Part shown: positions 1 to 6,601 of the stretch, piece by piece
How the letters are laid out: every line of letters starts with the position of its first letter
How positions within the stretch are numbered: the first letter of the stretch is position 1
Source: JAQVSH01 sp964451605
GTDB lineage: Bacteria > Bacteroidota > Bacteroidia > Bacteroidales > UBA4181
NCBI GenBank assembly: GCA_964451605.1
Contig: CAYVJA010000031.1
Coordinates: 1-32,089 of the forward strand
Reading direction: 5' to 3'
Length of the DNA: 32,089 nucleotides
The notes under the pieces: generated by a model
The model's database searches: none
Seen by the model: the letters and a program-made list of their open reading frames with translations, nothing else
Told to the model about the DNA's origin: nothing
Made by a program: the position numbers and the translations under genes

Positions 1-1
1 G

Positions 2-958
2 AACCTGCGTCTCCACGGGTTGTTACAGGCATATTCACGCACCAACCGCATCTTGAATTCGGTGAAAACCTTCGGCAATATCGTTTGCTTCCGTAATCTG
101 GAGGATGCCACCAACGAAAGTATCGCGCTCTTTGGTGACAAGGAGGCCGGCGGAATTGTGCTGCTAAAGACCTTCGAGGAGTATTATAACGGGTACAAGG
201 ATGGAGAGAAGGAGGTAAAGGGTTACGCCGAACTTGTCGACAACCTATTGGACAATTTTCCTATCGGACACGATATTGTGGGTGAGGAAAACCAGAAGGA
301 TTTCATTCGACTCTATAGTGCCATTTTGAAGTTTAAGAACATCTTAACCACGTTTGATGAATTTCAAGACAAACAGATCTTGACCGACAGAGATGTGCAG
401 GATTATCACAGCATGTACATCAACCTTTATAAGGAGTTTCGTAACAAGGATAAAGGCGATAGCGCCAACATCAATGACGACATCGTCTTTGAGATGGAGC
501 TCATCAAGCAGGTGGAGATCAACATTGATTACATCCTGGAGCTGATACGGCAGTTCCACGGTGGCAATTCTCAAGACACCGAGATCATTGTCAAGATTAA
601 CAAAGCCGTTGGCTCAAGCATGGTGCTTCGGAGTAAGAAAGACCTGATTGATCAGTTCATCTCCTCACTCAGCCCGTCGAAAGATGTGGACGAAAGCTGG
701 CAAGCGTTTATCGAAAAGAAGAAGCTGGAAGAGTTGGAGAGCCTTATTGCCGAAGAGAACCTCAACAAAGAAGAGACATTCCGTTATATCGAGAACGCAT
801 TCCGCGATGGATACGTCCAGGAGACCGGTACCGCCATCACCCGGGTACTGCCCCCGGTATCACGGTTCACCCCCTCGGGCGAAAGAACCCAAAAGCGGGA
901 AACCGTCCTCTCCAAAATCAAAGACTTTTTCCAGCGATTCTTTGATATTTCCAGTTAA
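2..958 (+). CDS. hsdR: Type I restriction endonuclease subunit R, C-terminal part (5' end outside window)
   Basis: This is the tail of the ATP-dependent translocase/nuclease subunit of a type I restriction-modification system. The reading frame is open to the left edge, so the TTG at 20 is not a start. The first visible residues, HGLLQAYSRTNRI, match SF2 helicase motif VI (QAxSRTNR) as it occurs in HsdR proteins, followed by the usual continuation ending VCFR. The remaining 280 or so residues are the helical C-terminal region, which in HsdR contacts the methylase core. The helicase motifs I-V and the nuclease domain lie outside the window. No HsdM or HsdS is seen here, so they must be upstream if present. 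The gene ends cleanly with TAA, and RhuM and other accessory genes follow on the same strand. Confidence 0.9.
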   Translation, partial: NLRLHGLLQAYSRTNRILNSVKTFGNIVCFRNLEDATNESIALFGDKEAGGIVLLKTFEEYYNGYKDGEKEVKGYAELVDNLLDNFPIGHDIVGEENQKDFIRLYSAILKFKNILTTFDEFQDKQILTDRDVQDYHSMYINLYKEFRNKDKGDSANINDDIVFEMELIKQVEINIDYILELIRQFHGGNSQDTEIIVKINKAVGSSMVLRSKKDLIDQFISSLSPSKDVDESWQAFIEKKKLEELESLIAEENLNKEETFRYIENAFRDGYVQETGTAITRVLPPVSRFTPSGERTQKRETVLSKIKDFFQRFFDISS

Positions 959-1147
959 TGAGGTAGTCATTTTGGAGTTATCCCCTCTGCGATGGGCAAA
1001 GAGCGACTAAAGGCAGGTTTTGTTGTTTTTTACCTGTTTCTTGCGCATCCCATCTCCATGATTCGAAAAAAATGACTAATATCAAGACATTATTTTGGAT
1101 AGGTTATTAAATAGGGGTAGCTTACAAATTAAATAAGAAAAGATAGT

Positions 1148-2173
1148 ATGGCTAAAAAAAAGAGACTTCAAATTCGCAACAGTACTGCCGAATTCCTCAT
1201 CTTTACCAATCAGGCAAAGGAAGACGGTATTGAAGTGCGCGTTCAGGACGAAACGATTTGGCTTAGTCAAAAACTGATGGCAGCGTTGTTCGACTGCTCA
1301 ACGGACAACATATCGCTGCATCTCAAAAATATATTCAAAGAAAACGAACTGGACGAAAATTCAGTTACCGAGGAATTCTCGGTAACTGCATCGGATGGCA
1401 AAGCCTATAACACCAAGCATTACAATCTGGATGCGATTATTGCCATCGGTTATCGTGTAAATTCCAAACGGGCAACCGCTTTCCGCCAATGGGCGACATC
1501 CGTTTTGCGTGATTATGCCATTCGGGGCTACGTTATTGATAAAAAACGGATGGAAAACGGCACGTTTCTCGGCGAGGATTATTTTGAACACCTACTTGCC
1601 GAAATCCGCGAAATTCGTTTAAGCGAACGCCGCTTTTACCAAAAGATAACAGATATCTATGCTACTGCAATGGATTACAACAAAGATGCTGTAGCCACGA
1701 AAGAATTCTTTGCCAAAGTCCAAAACAAGCTGCATTACGCTGTTCACGGTTATACCGCCGCCGAAGTCATCATATCAAGGGCAAACGCTGAAAAAGAACA
1801 CATGGGTTTGACATCGTGGGAGAAAAGCCCTGACGGGAAAGTCGTTAGAACCGATGTTGCCATTGCTAAAAACTACCTGACCGAAACGGAACTGGAATCG
1901 TTGGGGCGCATTGTCAATGCTTATTTGGATTTGGCAGAAGACCGCGCCAAAAGGCATATCCCCATGACGATGGAAGACTGGGCAAAACGCCTTGATAAAT
2001 TCTTGGAAGCCGACGACCGCGATGTGTTGCAAAATAGCGGAAAGGCTACAGCGCTGATGGCAAAAAGTTTTGCCGAAAGCGAGTTTGAAAAATACCGAAT
2101 CGTGCAAGACCGCCTGTTTGAATCCGACTTTGACAAAGAGATAAAACAAATCAAAGGTAAAAACGAAAAATGA
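1148..2173 (+). CDS. rhuM: RhuM-family protein (virulence RhuM domain)
   Basis: The 341-aa product matches the RhuM family, named from Salmonella SPI-3. Its molecular role is not established, and members are often found inside or next to type I restriction loci. The N-terminal half shows the family pattern: a winged-helix-like DNA-binding segment (WLSQKLMAALFDCSTDNISLHLKNIF, about residues 38-63, given here only as a region), then a segment with YNLDAIIAIGYRVNS and FRQWAT (about 95-120). The C-terminal half is helical and charged. The ATG at 1148 follows a 190-bp gap after hsdR, so it may have its own promoter. The next small gene starts 1 nt after its stop, indicating co-transcription. Function in this host is inferred only from company: a defence-associated accessory gene. 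Confidence 0.85.
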   Translation: MAKKKRLQIRNSTAEFLIFTNQAKEDGIEVRVQDETIWLSQKLMAALFDCSTDNISLHLKNIFKENELDENSVTEEFSVTASDGKAYNTKHYNLDAIIAIGYRVNSKRATAFRQWATSVLRDYAIRGYVIDKKRMENGTFLGEDYFEHLLAEIREIRLSERRFYQKITDIYATAMDYNKDAVATKEFFAKVQNKLHYAVHGYTAAEVIISRANAEKEHMGLTSWEKSPDGKVVRTDVAIAKNYLTETELESLGRIVNAYLDLAEDRAKRHIPMTMEDWAKRLDKFLEADDRDVLQNSGKATALMAKSFAESEFEKYRIVQDRLFESDFDKEIKQIKGKNEK

Positions 2174-2174
2174 T

Positions 2175-2369
2175 ATGGAAGAAGAAAGAACCGTAGCGGA
2201 ACTGACGTTCCACTACAAAGACCGACGTTTAGCAAGTTTCATTTTCGACACGCAGGAAACGGCGGACGATTTTGTCGCAGCGTTGACCGAAGTAGTCGGT
2301 GAAAAAGGGATAAAGGATTTCCGCCTTAGCGGGGAGATAAAAACCGTATATACCGATGAAGCCATATAG
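2175..2369 (+). CDS. Small hypothetical protein (64 aa) coupled to rhuM
   Basis: The start codon lies 1 nt after the rhuM stop, and the stop is 10 nt before the ATG at 2380, so the gene sits inside a tight operon. The product is acidic, with alternating beta-like and helical segments (AELTFHYKDRRLASFIF, then a helix around ETADDFVAALTEVV). No signal peptide, membrane segment or cysteine pattern is visible. I do not recognise a family. It could be a small partner of RhuM, or a remnant of a longer gene. Confidence 0.55.
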   Translation: MEEERTVAELTFHYKDRRLASFIFDTQETADDFVAALTEVVGEKGIKDFRLSGEIKTVYTDEAI

Positions 2370-2379
2370 GGGGGAATAT

Positions 2380-2592
2380 ATGGCAAACTACAGCATTACA
2401 TCCGGGAAACTGGAACCGATTAAAGAGAATCCCTTCAAATTGGAGAAGGAGATTCAAACGCTGACCGAAATGAATCTGAAGCTCATTTTCGGGCTCGATT
2501 TTGTGAAGTCGGAATTCGCATTACACAATTTTAGGATCGACACGTTGGCATTCGATCCTAATTTCGTCAACCTATTGACGTTTTTTGCGTAA
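2380..2592 (+). pseudogene. Truncated DUF5655/DUF91-like nuclease-domain gene, cut at the left direct repeat
   Basis: The 70-aa frame starts MANYSITSGKLEPI, preceded by a purine-rich AGGGGGGA ribosome-binding site. Residues 10-58 resemble the start of the DUF5655 (predicted PD-(D/E)XK-like 'transport') proteins, which open with a helix and then a GLxFVxSEFxLxxxRIDTLAFD segment. In intact relatives, as I recall them, this leads into an IEYK segment and 200-300 further residues. Here the frame breaks off right after RIDTLAFDPN and runs into the 64-bp repeat that begins at 2573, finishing with unrelated residues. The IEYK-type catalytic segment is absent. The join point at about 2555-2573 is therefore a recombination or insertion scar. 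An alternative start at 2356 overlaps the previous gene. Confidence 0.6.
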
Positions 2593-2636
2593 AAATTGTC
2601 GTTGCGTTGACAATTTTACCGAATGTGGGTGGGTTT
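2573..2636. repeat. 64-bp direct repeat, left copy (half-site array)
   Basis: Aligned by eye with 5338-5401, 58 of 64 bases are identical and the remaining bases are substitutions without indels. It contains an inverted pair, AAAATTGTC(G) and TGACAATTTT, separated by about 6 nt. A third half-site at its left end is degenerate in this copy. It sits exactly where the DUF5655-like gene is cut. To its right is GTGGGTGG-N4-GGTCCG, which reappears at 5531-5549. Confidence 0.85.
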
Positions 2637-2773
2637 GGTCCGAAATAGCCAGTTCTCCGAACATTTAGTAGAAACTATGAAAGAGAATGCCTTTTTCTAA
2701 GAAAACAAGAGGGGGTTGACCGAATGGTTACAAACAATCGTACAAACGGAACAAGAAATAGGGAGGGCTACTT

Positions 2774-3346
2774 TTACATCTTCGTATTGTGAATTTTTCC
2801 AATCTCATTCCAATAAAAAAATGCTTCGATGTTGGATTTCCTGAGTTTGTTGAGCTTTGTATGTAAAGGATCTTTGATGACTGCATCTCGCAATGAATCA
2901 ATATTTTGAGGGTTGAAGTGTACGGCTGTTGGCACTCCGTTGGCAATCAACCTGGAAAGATAAGCTGCTTTTGAAGCGTTAGTTATGGCACTGTCGATAG
3001 TATATTTTTCGCCATGGGCAATATCAACAAGTTGCTTTATGATTTCCATAGAACAATCTTTTTTCCCTTTGAAATATGGTATGCCCGTTGTGTTAGGGGC
3101 AAAGGCAGTAAGTTTATCGCCCAGCATATCAGCTTTACTCGGAACATTTACCATTACGGGTTCGCCCTCCAATTTCAAGAAGCGACTTTGGATAGGCAGT
3201 TGCTCAAACGGACAACCCGACAACACCAGGGATTCGAGTAGCGAAAAAGCCCTTATCGATTTCTCAATCAGTGCAATGTCCGGAAAGTTATTTTCTGCAG
3301 CTACCTGCGTCATCCATTCTATTGTCCGACTAACAGGATGAATCAT
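2774..3346 (-). pseudogene. AbiEii-type nucleotidyltransferase toxin with its catalytic core deleted
   Basis: The 190-aa frame starts with ATG overlapping the antitoxin stop (ATGA), the normal coupling of AbiE pairs. Two ends of the AbiEii/AbiGii family are recognisable. One is the N-terminal helices (about residues 1-46, ending ESLVLSGCPF). The other is the C-terminal segment EGEPVMVNVP...GDKLTAFAPNTTGIPYFK...EIIKQLVDIA (about 82-136), with its conserved lysine. Between them intact proteins carry a G-G-T/S loop and a D-x-D metal site within about 70-80 residues. Here only about 12 residues are left and neither motif occurs anywhere in the frame. A second shortening seems present after DIAHG. 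The product would lack nucleotidyl transfer and should be non-toxic. It may still be made, because the frame is intact. Confidence 0.65.
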
Positions 3347-4065
3347 AATGTATTGGCACTTATCATCTGTTCAACTTCTTCTTTTCGTCCCCGACGGGTG
3401 GCATAGCGTAAAAGCTTGTTTTTATTTATGTTGTGCCTTTCAAAAATTGTTGTGTACACATAGTTTATCTCCGAACCCTGTAAAAAAGAAAATTCCACAT
3501 CGCCCACAATATCTACCAGTACTTTTTCTATAGTCGGGGTATTTATACCCTCCACCCATTGTAATGGCGATTCTGATACTAAAGGACGAATGATAATTGC
3601 ATCGTTGGAGCTTATGTATCGTTCCATGTCGGTGAGCGAAGGCATCAGAAATACCCTTTTATTGCTAGCTGCGTTTAAAAGATGAAAAACCGATTCAGCC
3701 GCCTCGCGTTCTACATCAACAAACAACAAATTCAGGTTTGGAATGTGGTGCATGTATGGTAGTAGGGTCGAGACTGACCATAGGCAATAATCAACAAAAG
3801 GAAACCGGGATGTTATTTGCTGATTTATTTCTCTTATTTCCTTGGAGCATACTATCGAAAAATCTTTTCTCGCATCATCGGGCAATTTATATACGCCTCT
3901 TTCAATGCGAACCAATTGTCTCGATTTAACCAGACGGTTCAGCTGTTCAGAAAAAGTCCCGGGCGAACCCTTTTGTTCTCCGCCCTTAAAATTGGCCATT
4001 AAGGCTTTACGCGTAAATACTTTACGTGTAAATGCGAAATGTAATATGTCGTTCGTTGTAGCCAT
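3343..4065 (-). CDS. AbiEi-type antitoxin / transcriptional autorepressor (DUF6577-like)
   Basis: The product is about 240 aa from the start MATTNDILHF at 4065. A longer frame to 4164 exists, but it would run through the promoter and operator, so I reject it. An N-terminal winged-helix part (about 8-80, with RKALMANF, LNRLVKSRQLVRIERGVYKLP) matches the promoter-binding domain of AbiEi-type antitoxins. The C-terminal part contains TPTIEKVLVDIVGD and YATRRGRKEEVEQ, typical of the Bacteroidota DUF6577 form. In type IV toxin-antitoxin systems this protein counteracts the AbiEii nucleotidyltransferase without direct binding and represses its own operon. Here the toxin gene overlaps its stop by 4 nt but is internally deleted, so this protein may persist as a stand-alone regulator. 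Confidence 0.75.
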   Translation of the reverse strand: MATTNDILHFAFTRKVFTRKALMANFKGGEQKGSPGTFSEQLNRLVKSRQLVRIERGVYKLPDDARKDFSIVCSKEIREINQQITSRFPFVDYCLWSVSTLLPYMHHIPNLNLLFVDVEREAAESVFHLLNAASNKRVFLMPSLTDMERYISSNDAIIIRPLVSESPLQWVEGINTPTIEKVLVDIVGDVEFSFLQGSEINYVYTTIFERHNINKNKLLRYATRRGRKEEVEQMISANTL

Positions 4066-4083
4066 ATGGCATATATATGATGG

Positions 4084-4114
4084 CAAATATATCACAATTC
4101 TGGCAATAATCAAT
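4084..4114 (-). promoter_or_regulatory. Bacteroidota-type promoter of the AbiE operon
   Basis: On the minus strand, TATATTTG (4084-4091) is an exact TAnnTTTG -7 element. It is preceded by 19 nt and then ATTG (4111-4114), a three-of-four match to the -33 TTTG. A start point near 4077 would leave a leader of roughly 12 nt before the ATG at 4065. Confidence 0.6.
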
Positions 4115-4139
4115 CCGTATTGCCAAAAATGTGATAAAG
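4087..4139. promoter_or_regulatory. Imperfect inverted repeat (22-bp arms, 9-bp spacer) over the AbiE promoter; putative operator
   Basis: The left arm is 4087-4108 and the right arm 4118-4139. Eighteen of 22 positions pair, including the blocks TATCACA/TGTGATA and TGGCAATA/TATTGCCA. The arms cover both the -7 and -33 elements. TGGCA also recurs directly at 4067, 4081 and 4101, with 4067-4080 and 4081-4094 forming a near-identical 14-bp tandem. Streptococcal AbiEi is known to repress by binding paired inverted repeats of similar size, so autoregulation by the adjacent antitoxin is the likely role. Confidence 0.6.
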
Positions 4140-4163
4140 TTATTTTCTCCAAGCGTGCCAGCA

Positions 4164-5306
4164 CTATATGTACTGCAAGTAATTATCCCTGCTAATTACA
4201 TCGAAGGTTGCGTGGGGGTAGGCTTGTTTGAAGGCGGCGGGGATTTTGGGGGTTTGGGTTCCCCATTTGCATTCAAAGGCAGTCAGTGTATCTGCATTCT
4301 CTTCAATGAGGTCTATCTCTTGTTGGTCGTAGGTTCGCCAGAAATAGAAGGTTTTGGCTAATCCCTGGTTGTGATTGGCTTTGATGCGTTCGGTCAGGAT
4401 GTAGTTTTCCCATAACGGCCCTACATCTTGTCGAAGGGATAGGGGGTTGAAGTTTCCCAGCAGGGCATTCCGTATGCCGTTGTCGTAGAAGTACCATTTC
4501 CCGGCTTTGACCACCTCTTTGCGCAGGTTGCGTGAATAGGCCCCAAGACGGTACACCACAAACACTTTCGACAGAAGATCGAGGTATTTTTCTACGGTGT
4601 TTTTGCTCATGCCGAGTTGTTTCCCGAGTTCATCGTACACCACCTCTTTCCCCATCTGAAAGGCTATCAGACGGAGAAGCTCTTTCATTTTTCCGGAATT
4701 CTTGATGCCGTCGATAGCCAAAATGTCTTTCAGCAGGTATGCGCCCACAATCTCTCTGAGATAGTCGGCTTTGCGTTCGAAGCTTTGGGTGGTAACCACC
4801 TCCGGATAGGTTCCGTAAATTAGGCGCGTCTCCAGATTTTGCCGGGTTTCGAACAGGGTTTCGCCTTGGGCAATCTCTCTCTGCGAAAAAGGGGTGAGGC
4901 AAAATTGTGTGCTCCTGCCAACTAAAGGCTCGCCGGCTCTGTTGAGTAGGTCGAATGAGGAGGATCCGCTGGCAATGACCCGAATACCCTCCACCTCGTC
5001 GACAATGAGCTTGAGCTTTGCGCCGATATCCGGGATATTTTGCGCCTCATCGATTGCCAACAGGTCGATGCCTTCCAGCAAGTGTCGGTAATTGGCTAGG
5101 GAGCGCTCCTCTAACAGAGCCAACGTGTGGTAATCTTCTCCGTTAAGGAGCAGGGTTTTGCCGGAAAACGCCTTGACCAACTCACGCATCAGGATGGTTT
5201 TCCCTACCCTTCGGGCGCCAAATATCAGAACCACTTTATTCGGCTCGATTCGTTCGGCTATTCTGGCTTGTAATAATCGTTTAACGGTTTCCATAATTGG
5301 GGTCAT
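4164..5306 (-). CDS. DUF4143-family AAA+ ATPase with C-terminal nuclease-like fold
   Basis: The product is 380 aa, the usual length for this family. The AAA_14 domain shows Walker A GARRVGKT (about 30-37), Walker B LLAIDEAQ (about 82-89) and sensor ASGSSSFDLL (about 112-121). A winged-helix segment follows (YDELGKQLGMSKNTVEKYLDLL, about 224-245). The C-terminal DUF4143 part ends in a PD-(D/E)XK-like pattern (EIDLIEENADTLTAFECKWG region, about 331-350). Substrate and role of the family are unknown. Members are abundant and mobile in Bacteroidota. Two starts are possible, Met1 (5306) and Met5 (5294). The predicted transcription start near 5310 leaves almost no leader for Met1, so Met5 or leaderless initiation should be considered. 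It lies 98 bp upstream of the AbiE genes, on the same strand. Confidence 0.85.
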   Translation of the reverse strand: MTPIMETVKRLLQARIAERIEPNKVVLIFGARRVGKTILMRELVKAFSGKTLLLNGEDYHTLALLEERSLANYRHLLEGIDLLAIDEAQNIPDIGAKLKLIVDEVEGIRVIASGSSSFDLLNRAGEPLVGRSTQFCLTPFSQREIAQGETLFETRQNLETRLIYGTYPEVVTTQSFERKADYLREIVGAYLLKDILAIDGIKNSGKMKELLRLIAFQMGKEVVYDELGKQLGMSKNTVEKYLDLLSKVFVVYRLGAYSRNLRKEVVKAGKWYFYDNGIRNALLGNFNPLSLRQDVGPLWENYILTERIKANHNQGLAKTFYFWRTYDQQEIDLIEENADTLTAFECKWGTQTPKIPAAFKQAYPHATFDVISRDNYLQYI

Positions 5307-5316
5307 AAATGCATAG

Positions 5317-5347
5317 CAAAAGTAATTCTTGTTCTTGTATTGACAAA
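5317..5347 (-). promoter_or_regulatory. Bacteroidota-type promoter of the DUF4143 ATPase gene
   Basis: On the minus strand, TACTTTTG (5317-5324) is an exact TAnnTTTG -7 element, and TTTG (5344-5347) lies 19 nt upstream as an exact -33 element. The -33 element falls inside the first half-site of the operator-like array in the right-hand direct repeat, so a protein bound there should block transcription. Confidence 0.7.
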
Positions 5348-5401
5348 ATTTACGTAAAAATTGTCATTGCGTTGACAATTTTACCGAATGTGGGTGGGTT
5401 T
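5338..5401. repeat. 64-bp direct repeat, right copy, with three operator-like half-sites
   Basis: This is the second copy of 2573-2636. It contains three versions of a TTGACAA(T)TTTAC half-site: TTGACAAAATTTAC (5340-5353, direct), GTAAAAATTGTCA (5354-5366, inverted) and TTGACAATTTTAC (5372-5384, direct). The first two abut to form a near palindrome centred on TACGTA. The second and third form a hairpin with 10-bp arms and a 6-nt loop. The array covers the -33 element of the ATPase promoter, which suggests autoregulation or control by a partner. Confidence 0.8.
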
Positions 5402-5743
5402 CGGCTGACGGGAAACGGGGGCAACCCAAATGGAGGCAATGCTGAAGATGCAAAACTGCTACCTGCAGTGCCATAGTTGTGGGCATATCTGTTGGTAAGA
5501 TGGTATAACCTATCTGCAAAGTGAGATTGCGTGGGTGGCGAATGGTCCGCAATATGCAATTATTGCATATTGCTAATAACATGCGCATCTTGATCCAACT
5601 TTTTTTGCGAAATTAGTGCGTGGCTATGGTTCGAATTATGTTACAGGTCGTAATTGTCCGGATGGAAGGATCCGATTAACGGGAATGCCAATAAAAACGA
5701 CATGAGATAAAAGATCCTTCTGAAGTAATTCATTCATTTTCTT
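5402..5743. other. Intergenic region of 342 bp with no recognisable gene
   Basis: No convincing reading frame is present. Frames on the minus strand cross the direct repeat and the palindrome and show no family resemblance. The region holds a second GTGGGTGG (5531-5538) followed by GGTCCG (5544-5549), echoing the right flank of the left 64-bp repeat, and the 25-bp palindrome at 5549-5573. The last 100 bp should contain the promoter of the gene at 5744, but no clear TAnnTTTG element is seen. Confidence 0.6.
5549..5573. repeat. Perfect palindrome, 12-bp arms around a single T
   Basis: The arm GCAATATGCAAT is followed by one T and its exact reverse complement ATTGCATATTGC. The arms are mostly A/T and no T-tract follows, so it does not look like an intrinsic terminator. 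The symmetry with an odd centre fits a dimeric DNA-binding protein site or the end of a mobile element. Confidence 0.75.
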
Positions 5744-6598
5744 ATGAATACATCTTGGTCTGAACTTGACTCAAAAATTGAAAGACTCTCCGATATGATT
5801 GAGGGAGCCCAGCCAGTTTTTGGAAGCCCATCTAAAGATGATTGGACTAAAGTTTTCCAAATGTGTAAAGAATTAAGCGAGGCTTTTAAGGAAGCCCGTT
5901 ATCCGAAAAAAAATGACCGAGATAAAGCGTGGCAAACCTTTTTCAATTTGCGTGAAAGGGCCTATAAAGTCCGTCAATCACAATTACTTAGCTGCTCACA
6001 AAGACATTATGATGATTTGATCAGTGATTTGCGTTCTGCCGATTATGATATGTGCTCAGATTTTCTTATTGGCAACATTCTGACTATCGGGCTGTTAAAG
6101 GTAACCCCTGACGAAATGAAGGCTAAGGCCAAACAATTGGCAGAGACAATGACGCATTTCAAACTTGTGAAAAATGAAATGACAAAAGAACACAAAGCTG
6201 AGGTGTTTAAACGAATAATGGAAGTCCGCCAAAATCATGATGGATTTTGGGGTCAGTACAAAAGATATCAAGAAGAGCGATCTAAAGTGTATGAAGAGAA
6301 ACAACGAGCCTGGCAAGAGAAACAAGAGAGAGGCATACAGATAAAAGAAAGAATAGAGAGAAATATTGAGAATAATGAAGAAAAACTCGTAAAGGCGCGT
6401 GAAGCTTTAGATCGCTTTGAAAGAAATCGTGAAGAGTTACAAGATAAGATTTATGATTCGCGTAGTGATAATTGGAGGTCGAAAGCTGAGGGCTGGTTGG
6501 ATGAAATTGATGCCAAGATACGAGACATAGAATCGCAGATTGCGCGCATAGAAAATTGGATTGAGGAAGACCGAGGCAAACTTCATAATTGGAAATAA
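5744..6598 (+). CDS. Hypothetical coiled-coil protein (284 aa)
   Basis: I do not recognise the family. The first 110 residues are helical and rich in Trp and aromatic residues (KDDWTKVFQMCKEL, KAWQTFFNLRERAY), a pattern loosely like DUF349 repeats. Residues about 165-280 form a very long charged coiled coil (QEERSKVYEEKQRAWQEK, ERIERNIENNEEKLVKA). There is no signal peptide or membrane segment, so it is probably cytoplasmic. The ATG at 5744 is the first in frame. The following gene starts 3 nt after its stop, so the two are one transcription unit. It directly adjoins the defence island, but no known defence motif (Walker, nuclease, TIR, HEPN) is visible. Confidence 0.7.
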   Translation: MNTSWSELDSKIERLSDMIEGAQPVFGSPSKDDWTKVFQMCKELSEAFKEARYPKKNDRDKAWQTFFNLRERAYKVRQSQLLSCSQRHYDDLISDLRSADYDMCSDFLIGNILTIGLLKVTPDEMKAKAKQLAETMTHFKLVKNEMTKEHKAEVFKRIMEVRQNHDGFWGQYKRYQEERSKVYEEKQRAWQEKQERGIQIKERIERNIENNEEKLVKAREALDRFERNREELQDKIYDSRSDNWRSKAEGWLDEIDAKIRDIESQIARIENWIEEDRGKLHNWK

Positions 6599-6601
6599 GA
6601 G

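Noticed and set aside
1010..1050. CAGGT...ACCTG stem after hsdR as a terminator
   Set aside because: Five base pairs with a long T-rich loop and only a few trailing Ts are too weak to call.
4066..4164. Longer start of the AbiEi-type gene at 4164
   Set aside because: It would be translated through the promoter and the inverted repeat and adds an unrelated hydrophobic stretch. MATTNDILHF at 4065 fits the family.
5350..5588. Two short minus-strand frames over the right direct repeat and palindrome
   Set aside because: They overlap regulatory repeats and show no domain or start signal. They are non-coding.
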